Source of the DNA: Proteiniphilum sp. UBA4977
Lineage (GTDB): Bacteria; Bacteroidota; Bacteroidia; Bacteroidales; Dysgonomonadaceae
Direction: 5' to 3'
Assembly: GCA_002398565.1 (NCBI GenBank)
Contig: DGZP01000125.1
Coordinates: 87,362-111,855 of the forward strand
Length of the DNA stretch: 24,494 bases
Positions 1 through 6,775 of the stretch are shown in pieces (position 1 is the stretch's first letter; each line of letters starts with the position of its first letter). Below the pieces are notes generated by a model. It made no database searches, was not told the DNA's origin, and was given only the letters and a program-made list of their open reading frames with translations. A program made the position numbers and the translations under genes.

Positions 1-73
1 TATATAAGTAATTATTTGTCAATTATATCCGGCGAAAGGCATAAACTCCCGAATCCTTGCCATGCCGGCTCAT

Positions 74-106
74 GAAAAAGCGCTACTCGTCAGAGCAGCG
101 CTTTTC
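74..106 (-). terminator. Rho-independent terminator of the hut operon
   Basis: A perfect 9-bp stem pairs AAAAGCGCT (76-84) with AGCGCTTTT (97-105). After one mismatch the stem continues with CTC/GAG around a GTCA loop. Read on the minus strand, the stem is followed by a T-run (79-75). It lies about 30 bases beyond the stop codon of the MFS gene, so it most likely ends the whole hut transcript. The flanking T-runs on both strands mean it could also serve a plus-strand gene entering from the left of the window. Confidence 0.78.
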
Positions 107-134
107 CTGTTTCATACGAACAGATGCTGATAGC

Positions 135-1520
135 TTACCGTTGAATATTGGGTGACTCCAGTCCGTATCCCTTCCGTTTGTCCTCCGCCTTCAGCAGGAA
201 CGCAAAGATCAGCGCCAACATGCCAAAGCTGGTAAAGATGAGCATGGGGAGTGTATAGTCGTAGGTATTCACTGTGAGTCCGTCACGCACGGTTTGTCCT
301 GTAATGCAATACTTCTCCAGCACCCATCCGATTAACAGGGGTACACCCATCAGTCCCCAGTTCTGCACCCAGAAAATGAGTGAATAGGCCGTGCCCAGTC
401 GTTTCTCCGGTACGATCTTGGGCACCGAGGGCCACATGGCCGAAGGTACCAGCGAGAAGGCGATACCGAGCAACACCACCAGCACCATGGCGAAGATCCA
501 GCTGTTGAGTCCCGGCACGGAGAACAACGCATGCACCAGAATGAGCAGGCTTGCACCAATGATCATGATGGTGGCTCCTTTACCTTTTTTGTCGTAAATG
601 CCTCCGAAGAGCGGTGTGAGCAGGATATTGCCAAAGGGCAACAGCATCGGGATCATGCCGGCCAGGTCTTCCGCCACGCCAAACTTATTCACCATGAGGT
701 CGGTGGCATACTTCAGGAATGGAAACACAGCCGAATAGAACAGCACACACAGGATGGCGATAAACCACCATCCCCTGTTGCCCAATATCTTTCCAATGTC
801 GGAGAGTTTGAACTCATCCTCCGGATTCTTTTCTTCCACCAGGCCGGTTGCTTCGGAAGCATCCAGCTTCTTGTCCATCATCACGTACACGATAAAGGAA
901 ATCAAGCCGATACACAATCCGATCAATGCTACCAATACGGGGCGAGAGACATCCACCGCCCCGGTAGCCTTGGCAATAGGAACTGAGAATCCAAGTGCCA
1001 GCGCGGTACCGATACGGGCCATGGCCATCTCCATCCCCATGGCGGTTGCCAACTCCTTTCCTTTGAACCATTTCACGATAATCTTTGAGACGGTGATGCC
1101 GGCCACCTCCACGCCAATGGCAAAAATGGCAAAGCCGATGCTCGCCCATAAAACCTGGGCATCGAGACCGAAGAGTGTCTGGCCCTCCAGTGAATCCGTC
1201 GATACAGCCCAGTATTTGATGGCCGTACCAATCACCATCACGGTAGCAGCTCCCAAGCCGGTCATGCGCACACCCAGCTTGTCGAGGATAATTCCGCCGA
1301 AGATCAGCATCAGAAGAAAAACATTAAACCAGCCGTAGGCGCTGGTAAAGGTGCCATACTCGGCACGTGACCATCCCAGCTGGCCTTCCAGCAGTCCTGC
1401 CAGGGGTGCCATGATATCGGTTAAAAAATAGCCGCACATCATTGTAAACGAGACAATGAACAGTGCAGACCAGCGTGCCGCCGAAGAGTCTCTCAGCGAT
1501 TTTCGAATTGCTTCTGTCAT
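135..1520 (-). CDS. MFS transporter, last gene of the hut operon
   Basis: This is a 12-helix major facilitator superfamily permease of about 461 residues, acting in the inner membrane. The loop between helices 2 and 3 carries the MFS signature GGIILDKLGVR (about residues 75-85). A long hydrophilic central loop, rich in E, D and K, precedes the second six-helix half. A later RLGTAYSL...QNWG segment resembles one found in MFSD1-like transporters. I chose the ATG at 1520 over an in-frame ATG at 1562 because the residues between are hydrophilic and unlike the family, and because a promoter -7 element (1560-1567) covers the upstream ATG. It follows hutH by 84 bases, so uptake of histidine, urocanate or a histidine-containing peptide is a reasonable inference. 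The substrate cannot be read from the sequence. Confidence 0.85.
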   Translation of the reverse strand: MTEAIRKSLRDSSAARWSALFIVSFTMMCGYFLTDIMAPLAGLLEGQLGWSRAEYGTFTSAYGWFNVFLLMLIFGGIILDKLGVRMTGLGAATVMVIGTAIKYWAVSTDSLEGQTLFGLDAQVLWASIGFAIFAIGVEVAGITVSKIIVKWFKGKELATAMGMEMAMARIGTALALGFSVPIAKATGAVDVSRPVLVALIGLCIGLISFIVYVMMDKKLDASEATGLVEEKNPEDEFKLSDIGKILGNRGWWFIAILCVLFYSAVFPFLKYATDLMVNKFGVAEDLAGMIPMLLPFGNILLTPLFGGIYDKKGKGATIMIIGASLLILVHALFSVPGLNSWIFAMVLVVLLGIAFSLVPSAMWPSVPKIVPEKRLGTAYSLIFWVQNWGLMGVPLLIGWVLEKYCITGQTVRDGLTVNTYDYTLPMLIFTSFGMLALIFAFLLKAEDKRKGYGLESPNIQR

Positions 1521-1559
1521 GAGAATATGTTTAACTGTTGTTGATTTATCACAGATCTG

Positions 1560-1567
1560 CAAAGATA
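1560..1567 (-). promoter_or_regulatory. Predicted internal promoter -7 element for the MFS gene
   Basis: On the minus strand this reads TATCTTTG, a perfect match to the Bacteroidota -7 consensus TAnnTTTG. About 20 bases upstream lies TTTTCCG (1594-1588), a weak match to the -33 TTTG box. It would start transcription near 1554, giving a leader of roughly 35 bases before the ATG at 1520. This would let the transporter be expressed partly independently of the enzymes. Confidence 0.45.
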
Positions 1568-1604
1568 AGCAATCTGCACCATTTATTCGGAAAATAATTC
1601 TATT

Positions 1605-3113
1605 TTATCCAAGTAAGCTTGCGTCTGCCTGCAATCTGTTCAGGAAAACCACCGTCTTGCGAATTTCCTTGTACATGACGATGTCCTCGTCAACAAAAGG
1701 CACTTCTTTGCGATATTCCCTGACCACCTTCTCAATCAGTGGCGATGAGCGCAAGGGGCGTCGAAACTCGAGTGCCTGCACTCCGTTCATCAGTTCGATG
1801 GAGAGGATGGTATCGAGGTTGTCCATCACTTTCATCAACTTGATAGCAGAAGTGGCGCCCATGCTCACATGATCCTCCTGTCCGTTGGAGGAGACGATGG
1901 AGTCGCTGCTGGCAGCATAACAGTACATCTTGTTCTGGCTCACCACCGACGCCGCCACATACTGGGGAATCATGAAGCCCGAGTTGAGACCGGGGTTGGC
2001 TACCAGAAACTCCGGCAGGCCACGTTTACCAAGGATCAGTTGTGCCGTGCGTCTTTCGGAGATATTGCCCAGCTCCGCCAGGGCGATGGCCAGAAAGTCG
2101 AAGGCGATGGCCAGGGGCTGTCCGTGGAAGTTTCCTCCTGAAATGATCATGTCATCGTCGGGGAAGATGGTGGGGTTGTCGGTCACCGAGTTGATCTCGG
2201 TCACCACCACCTGCCGTACATAGTCGATGGCATCTTTGGTGGCACCATGTACCTGCGGCACACAACGGAAAGAATAGGGATCCTGCAGATGCTCCTTCTC
2301 ACGGGATATCAGCTCGCTACCCTCCAGAATCCTGCGAATATTCCGGCTTGTTTCCAATTGTCCCGGGTGAGGACGGATCTGATGCAAGCGCTCGTCGAAC
2401 GGCTCCAGGTGTCCATCATAGGCATCAAGAGAGAGGGCCGCGATCAGATCGGCCCGCTTTGAAAGGCGTTGTCCTTTCATGATGGCGTAGACACCATGGG
2501 CCGACATGAACTGGGTACCGTTGAGCAGGGCAAGCCCCTCCTTGCTTTTCAGCTTGATGGGTTTCCATCCAAACTCATCCAGTACGTCACCGATATCCCG
2601 TTTACGGCCTTTGTAAAACACATCCCCCACCCCGATCAATGGCAGGAAGAGATTGGCCAACGGTGCCAGGTCGCCCGAGGCTCCCAGCGACCCCTTATCG
2701 TAAACGATGGGCAGGATGTCGTTATTGAAAAGATCGAGCATCCGCTGTACGGTGGCCACCTGCACGCCACTGTAGCCCAGCGAGAGGGCGTGTGCCTTGA
2801 GCAGGAACATCAGCTTCACAATGAGTGGTGCCACTTCCTCTCCCACACTACAAGCGTGTGACTTCACCAGGTTCTCCTGCAGTGTGCTCAGATCCTCATT
2901 GGAGACCGGTCGTTCGCAGAGCGACCCAAAGCCGGTGGTGATGCCGTAGATTGGTTTCTGCTGTGTCTCCATCTTCCGGTCCAGGTAGTCGCGGCATTTC
3001 TGTATCCGCTCCCTGGCCTCGGGTGCCAGCTCCAGTCTGATGTTCCCGTTGATAATCCACTCCAGGTCATCGATGGTCAGGTCACGCAGACCGATATGGT
3101 ATATGTTTTTCAT
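1605..3113 (-). CDS. hutH: Histidine ammonia-lyase
   Basis: Catalyses non-oxidative deamination of L-histidine to trans-urocanate plus ammonia, the first step of histidine degradation, in the cytoplasm. At 502 residues it has the usual family length. The Ala-Ser-Gly triplet that cyclises to the MIO electrophile is present at residues 145-147 within GSLGASGDLAPLANL. Other family hallmarks are the N-terminal YGITTGFG loop (about 56-63), the NGTQ segment following the MIO, and a QEDHVSMG motif near the C-terminus. It starts 19 bases after the stop of the cyclodeaminase gene, so the two are almost certainly cotranscribed. The order is odd: the first enzyme of the pathway is encoded near the end of the operon. 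The assignment is secure, because tyrosine or phenylalanine lyases would not sit in a full hut cluster. Confidence 0.97.
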   Translation of the reverse strand: MKNIYHIGLRDLTIDDLEWIINGNIRLELAPEARERIQKCRDYLDRKMETQQKPIYGITTGFGSLCERPVSNEDLSTLQENLVKSHACSVGEEVAPLIVKLMFLLKAHALSLGYSGVQVATVQRMLDLFNNDILPIVYDKGSLGASGDLAPLANLFLPLIGVGDVFYKGRKRDIGDVLDEFGWKPIKLKSKEGLALLNGTQFMSAHGVYAIMKGQRLSKRADLIAALSLDAYDGHLEPFDERLHQIRPHPGQLETSRNIRRILEGSELISREKEHLQDPYSFRCVPQVHGATKDAIDYVRQVVVTEINSVTDNPTIFPDDDMIISGGNFHGQPLAIAFDFLAIALAELGNISERRTAQLILGKRGLPEFLVANPGLNSGFMIPQYVAASVVSQNKMYCYAASSDSIVSSNGQEDHVSMGATSAIKLMKVMDNLDTILSIELMNGVQALEFRRPLRSSPLIEKVVREYRKEVPFVDEDIVMYKEIRKTVVFLNRLQADASLLG

Positions 3114-3132
3114 ATTATATACAGTTTTCGAT

Positions 3133-3759
3133 TCACAACATGGTCTTCACCCATTGAATAGCCTGCTGTTCTTTGTCGCGTGTTTCCTTTTCCATCCTGT
3201 CGCATTTTGCAGTCATTTCTGCTACAAATGCCTTGTCACGGATACCTCCCAGGTTGGTGCGCACGTTGAGCAGCGCCCCCATGATGGCAGTGCGGCATGT
3301 CATCAGGCCTACCAGTCCGTCGGTTACCGCATTCCTGTTTCCCGTCTCCAGTACTTCCATCATGGGTTCGAGTAGATTGTATGCCCTCTCCGCCAATTCC
3401 ATCGGTACGAGGGATGCGATTTTTGTGGCTTCCTCAATCTTCCCGTCGCGCAAGGCGATCTCCGCTTCCGTTTCTTTCGATTGACGGTAGGCGTCCATCA
3501 CCAGCCGGTATGCATCCGCGTCACGGTCAATATCGTTCACCAGATAGGCCCTGTTTGCGGACATCTCAGCGGCGATCTGTTTCATTCGCTCTTCCACAAC
3601 GGCATATTTTTTCTTTCCCATGGTCAGGTTGGCCACCATCTCCGTCAGCGCCGTTGCGATGGCGGCACTGAGTGCGGCGCTGCTTCCGCCACCGGGTACC
3701 GCTTCGTTGGCAGCGGTTCTTTCAAGAAATTGTTTGAGTGTCAGGTCCTGTAGTTTCAT
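3133..3759 (-). CDS. fchA: Formiminotetrahydrofolate cyclodeaminase
   Basis: Converts 5-formimino-tetrahydrofolate to 5,10-methenyl-tetrahydrofolate plus ammonia, recovering the one-carbon unit released from histidine. The 208-residue protein corresponds to the C-terminal (cyclodeaminase) domain of animal FTCD. It opens with LKQFLERTAANEAVPGGGSSAALSAA, the glycine-rich N-terminal segment typical of the family (PGGGS about residues 22-26), and is otherwise helical with several R/D/E-rich helices. Here it is a free-standing gene, paired with a separate formiminotransferase two genes upstream (5795-6691). The neighbours hutI and hutH settle the role in the hut pathway rather than purine fermentation. 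A 181-base gap holding a heptamer repeat separates it from hutI, so expression may be uneven across that point. Confidence 0.92.
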   Translation of the reverse strand: MKLQDLTLKQFLERTAANEAVPGGGSSAALSAAIATALTEMVANLTMGKKKYAVVEERMKQIAAEMSANRAYLVNDIDRDADAYRLVMDAYRQSKETEAEIALRDGKIEEATKIASLVPMELAERAYNLLEPMMEVLETGNRNAVTDGLVGLMTCRTAIMGALLNVRTNLGGIRDKAFVAEMTAKCDRMEKETRDKEQQAIQWVKTML

Positions 3760-3780
3760 TTTTTTGATTTTAAATAGGTG

Positions 3781-3829
3781 TCAGGAATCAGCTGTCAGGA
3801 ATCAGCTGTCAGCGTTCAGCGTTCAGCTT
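3781..3829. repeat. Seven-copy degenerate heptamer tandem repeat (TCAGnnn)
   Basis: Seven contiguous 7-base units on the plus strand are TCAGGAA, TCAGCTG, TCAGGAA, TCAGCTG, TCAGCGT, TCAGCGT and TCAGCTT. The first four bases are invariant and the last three vary, with an alternating order in the first four units. The array lies in the 181-base gap between hutI and fchA, inside the operon. A 7-base period does not preserve reading frame, so this is not a coding repeat. It resembles in form the short tandem heptamer repeats known from cyanobacterial intergenic regions. Its function is unknown. Confidence 0.9.
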
Positions 3830-3940
3830 TTTTAAGAACAAACTTTGTATATTCAGCGGTTTGGGACATAGCGGTCAGCTGTACCAAATTAGTAAATCAA
3901 TCATTTTATCTGTAAATCTGCACATTAATCAATTATCACA

Positions 3941-5179
3941 TCAAATGACGATTTTCCCTTTTTTAATCACACGTTCCACAATATTCATTCCCACATGGTA
4001 GGGCAGGAACTTGTAGGAGGGGAACTGCAGCAGGAGGAGGTCGCCCTGTTTCCCGATGTCGATGCTTCCGATGCGGTCGGCGCAACCCAACGCTGCGGCA
4101 CTGTTGATGGTCAATGCGGTCACGGCCTCCTCCGGCGTCATTTTCATGTAGATGCAGGCCAGGGCAAAGAGCAGTGGCACCGAAGCGGTGAAGGCGCTTC
4201 CCGGATTCAGGTCGGTAGCCAGCGCCACAACGCATCCTGCGTCAATCATCTCCCTTGCGCGGGCGTATTTTTCCCGCAACGAGAATGCTGTCAGCGGCAA
4301 CAATGTGGCCACCGTACCTGTTTCTGCCAGGGCACGGATCCCCTTATTGGAAGCCTGCAGGAGATGGTCGGCCGAGAGACAGCCTAATTCGGCTGCCAGC
4401 TCGGCACCAGCCAGCGGCACGATCTCATCGGCATGCATCTTGAGTTGAAAACCCTGCTCACGGGCAGCCTGCAAGTAACGGCGCGACTGTTCAATTGAGA
4501 ATACTCCTTTTTCGCAGAATATGTCTACCGCTTCGGCAAGTTTCTGTTGCACGACCAGCGGAAACATCTCCTCAATCTGGAAAGCGATAAATGCATCTTT
4601 CCTGCCCTTCCATTCTGTCGGGAGGGCATGGGCTCCCATGTAGGTGGAGACGATATCCACCGGATGGCTCTCATTCAGTTGCCGCATGACACGCAGTTGC
4701 TTCAGTTCGGTCTCCTTGTCCAGTCCGTATCCGCTCTTTCCCTCCACGGTGGTGATCCCCAGCCGGAGCATCGCATCGAGGCGCCTCCTGCCCGATGCCA
4801 TCAGTTCCTCTTCTGTCGCATCCCGGGTAGCCCGGGTGGTATTGAGGATGCCGCCGCCCCGCCGCATGATTTCCATGTAGCTGTCGCCCCGCATCCGCCA
4901 GGAGAACTCCTCCTCCCGGTATCCGCCGAAGACAAAGTGGGTATGGGGATCTACAAAGCCCGGCAACAACGTCTTTCCGGAGGCGTCGATGAGGTTGTAA
5001 TCCCGTTTGTTGACCGGGACCGGTTCATCCTGTTTCAGAATGTGGGAGATGAAGCCTTCTGTCACGATCACCGTTCCATTCTCCATGACCTGCAGATCAG
5101 ACATCTCTTTTCCCCGCTTCCCGGCGGAGCCGCTGCAGGTCACCACCTGTGTCGCATTATGTATGATCAGGTTGTTCAT
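3941..5179 (-). CDS. hutI: Imidazolonepropionase
   Basis: Hydrolyses 4-imidazolone-5-propionate to N-formimino-L-glutamate, the third step of histidine degradation. It is a cytoplasmic metal-dependent hydrolase of the amidohydrolase superfamily, and 412 residues is the normal length. The metal motif HxH is at His79/His81 in GFVDPHTHFVFGG. The family-specific MRRGGGILNTTRATRDA segment follows, with later KMHADEI and ALATDLNPGSAF motifs supplying the remaining ligands. The start codon overlaps the stop of the pnuC-like gene as ATGA, which points to translational coupling. The N-terminus carries a short insertion (about residues 16-35) with a basic KRGKE stretch, a minor variation. Confidence 0.96.
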   Translation of the reverse strand: MNNLIIHNATQVVTCSGSAGKRGKEMSDLQVMENGTVIVTEGFISHILKQDEPVPVNKRDYNLIDASGKTLLPGFVDPHTHFVFGGYREEEFSWRMRGDSYMEIMRRGGGILNTTRATRDATEEELMASGRRRLDAMLRLGITTVEGKSGYGLDKETELKQLRVMRQLNESHPVDIVSTYMGAHALPTEWKGRKDAFIAFQIEEMFPLVVQQKLAEAVDIFCEKGVFSIEQSRRYLQAAREQGFQLKMHADEIVPLAGAELAAELGCLSADHLLQASNKGIRALAETGTVATLLPLTAFSLREKYARAREMIDAGCVVALATDLNPGSAFTASVPLLFALACIYMKMTPEEAVTALTINSAAALGCADRIGSIDIGKQGDLLLLQFPSYKFLPYHVGMNIVERVIKKGKIVI

Positions 5180-5757
5180 AAATTATTCACTTTGGCTTTC
5201 CATTCCTTCCAGCCCAGGATTGCCAGCATTAGAAAAACAGAATACTGAATGCTTGTAAAATAAAGTCCCTGAGAGGCATAGATGGGTATGGAGATAATAT
5301 TGCCGATGATCCAGAACTGCCAGTTTTCCAGTTTCTTAATCGCCATCAGGAGGGTGGCTACAAGGAAGAAGGAGGTGTTGAATGCATCGATCCAGGGCAG
5401 CCAGGATTGCAGATAAGCATTGTCATTGCTGTTCACACGGCGCAACAGGAAAAACACAGAGAGGTAGATCAATGCCACCGCGACCCAGGAAAGGGTGTTT
5501 TGCAAGGGACTGTTCCGGCTGATCTGCAGCGTGCCGTTGTCGTCACCGGTCCTTGACCACATGTACCATCCAAAGATGTTCGATATCAGGTAGACCGCGT
5601 TGATGCCGGCATTGGCATACAGTCGTGCCGCAAAGCAGATGTAGATGTAGATGACTACATTGGCGATGCCAAACGGAAAGACCAGAATGTTCTCCTTGCG
5701 GGCGTACCATACGCTAAGGATACCGAGTAGTGCGGCAATCGCTTCAATCCAGTTCAA
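5176..5757 (-). CDS. pnuC: PnuC-family membrane transporter inside the hut operon
   Basis: A 193-residue, highly hydrophobic protein with about seven predicted membrane helices. The family signature is NIFGWYMWSR at residues 60-69, matching the GWYxW core of PnuC proteins, and the C-terminal GWKEWKAK tail also fits. PnuC proteins are facilitators that move a vitamin-related substrate down its gradient to be trapped by phosphorylation: nicotinamide riboside (PnuC), thiamine (PnuT) or riboflavin (PnuX). No kinase gene is nearby. The gene sits between ftcD (37 bases away) and hutI (4-base ATGA overlap), so it is firmly within the operon. Its substrate is uncertain. A link to the NAD cofactor of urocanase, or transport of an imidazole compound, are both only inferences. 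Family assignment is good; the symbol denotes family only. Confidence 0.85.
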   Translation of the reverse strand: MNWIEAIAALLGILSVWYARKENILVFPFGIANVVIYIYICFAARLYANAGINAVYLISNIFGWYMWSRTGDDNGTLQISRNSPLQNTLSWVAVALIYLSVFFLLRRVNSNDNAYLQSWLPWIDAFNTSFFLVATLLMAIKKLENWQFWIIGNIISIPIYASQGLYFTSIQYSVFLMLAILGWKEWKAKVNNL

Positions 5758-5794
5758 AATTTCCCGACTTTTCTGTTTATATTTCTGCTGTCGC

Positions 5795-6691
5795 TCACTC
5801 CATCAGTTTGGTTTCAAGCACCTGGCTGATCGAAAAATTCTCCAATCCGAGGTAGTAGGCTGCCGAATCGGCCAGTGCCGCCATCGGCACCAGGCCGATC
5901 ACCTCTCCTCCCACCACAGGCACGCCGTATCGTCGTGCTTCCATGCGCACCATCTCATGCGCCTGGTAGATGGCTGTGCGTGTATAGTCGGTCAGGTTCA
6001 TCGACACCTGGGTGATACCGCGCTCACGCAAGGTCACCCCCATCGCTTTGCAGTAACGCAATCCCCCACCAATATGCCGTACTTTTCTGGCAATGGCATC
6101 TGCGATCTCCCGATTATCCGTGCCCAGATTCACGTTGTAGGCGATCAGCGGCATGCGTGCACCTACTGCCACCGCACCGGCAGTGGGATGTGGTGCGGAT
6201 GGCCCGTAGTCGGCCTGCCACTCCCGTAGCCTCATCTTTTCCGTCAACCCCTCAAACTCACCTTTTCGTACCGAGGTCAGGTTCTCACGGTATGGTGCCG
6301 TAGCCGATTTCTCATAGAGAAACACCGGAAGCTGATACTTTTCCGCTGCGGCTTCTGCCACCACTTTCGAGCAGGTGATCGCCTCCTCCATCGTTACATT
6401 TTTAATCGGGATAAAGGGTACCACATCCACTGCGCCCATGCGGGGGTGCTGGCCTCTGTGCCGTGTGAGGTCGATCAGTTCAACCGCCCTCCCTATGGCA
6501 TCGATCACCGCTTCTTTCAGCGGTCCCGGTTCTCCCACCACAGTGATTACCGAGCGGTTGTGGTCGGCATCGCTACTGTAATCCAGCAGTTTTACTCCCT
6601 CTTTCCCCCGAAAAGCATCCGCTATTTTCTCAACTTTTGTTTTGTCGCGTCCCTCACTGAAGTTGGGGACACATTCCATGATTTTGTTCAT
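5795..6691 (-). CDS. ftcD: Glutamate formimidoyltransferase
   Basis: Transfers the formimino group from N-formimino-L-glutamate to tetrahydrofolate, releasing glutamate, the fourth step of this version of the hut pathway. The 298-residue protein covers the formiminotransferase domain of animal FTCD only. The cyclodeaminase is a separate gene at 3133-3759. It begins MNKIMECVPNFSEGRD, the standard N-terminus. The catalytic histidine appears as His82 in RGQHPRMGAVDVVPFIP, the same number as in the mammalian enzyme as I recall it. I placed the start at 6691, not the in-frame ATG at 6736, because the longer version adds 15 residues unlike the family and would run through a hairpin and promoter-like element. 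hutU lies 84 bases upstream. Confidence 0.94.
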   Translation of the reverse strand: MNKIMECVPNFSEGRDKTKVEKIADAFRGKEGVKLLDYSSDADHNRSVITVVGEPGPLKEAVIDAIGRAVELIDLTRHRGQHPRMGAVDVVPFIPIKNVTMEEAITCSKVVAEAAAEKYQLPVFLYEKSATAPYRENLTSVRKGEFEGLTEKMRLREWQADYGPSAPHPTAGAVAVGARMPLIAYNVNLGTDNREIADAIARKVRHIGGGLRYCKAMGVTLRERGITQVSMNLTDYTRTAIYQAHEMVRMEARRYGVPVVGGEVIGLVPMAALADSAAYYLGLENFSISQVLETKLME

Positions 6692-6705
6692 AAACGATTC
6701 AATTC

Positions 6706-6727
6706 TATCACTCCAAATGTAGTGATA
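6706..6727 (-). promoter_or_regulatory. Inverted repeat with promoter-like element upstream of ftcD
   Basis: TATCACT (6706-6712) and AGTGATA (6721-6727) form a perfect 7-bp inverted repeat around an 8-base spacer. Overlapping it, positions 6721-6714 read TACATTTG on the minus strand, a perfect Bacteroidota -7 match, although no good -33 box lies at the expected distance. It sits between hutU and ftcD, 15 bases from the ftcD start. It could be an operator on an internal promoter, or an RNA hairpin that sets the hutU/ftcD expression ratio. Confidence 0.45.
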
Positions 6728-6775
6728 TTTCACCAATTATTCTTCCATTCGCAAATGAAAGATGCAATTTACGTT

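Noticed and set aside
4547..5248. A 233-codon plus-strand open frame opposite hutI.
   Set aside because: It is a shadow of hutI with low-complexity, histidine-rich translation and no domain.
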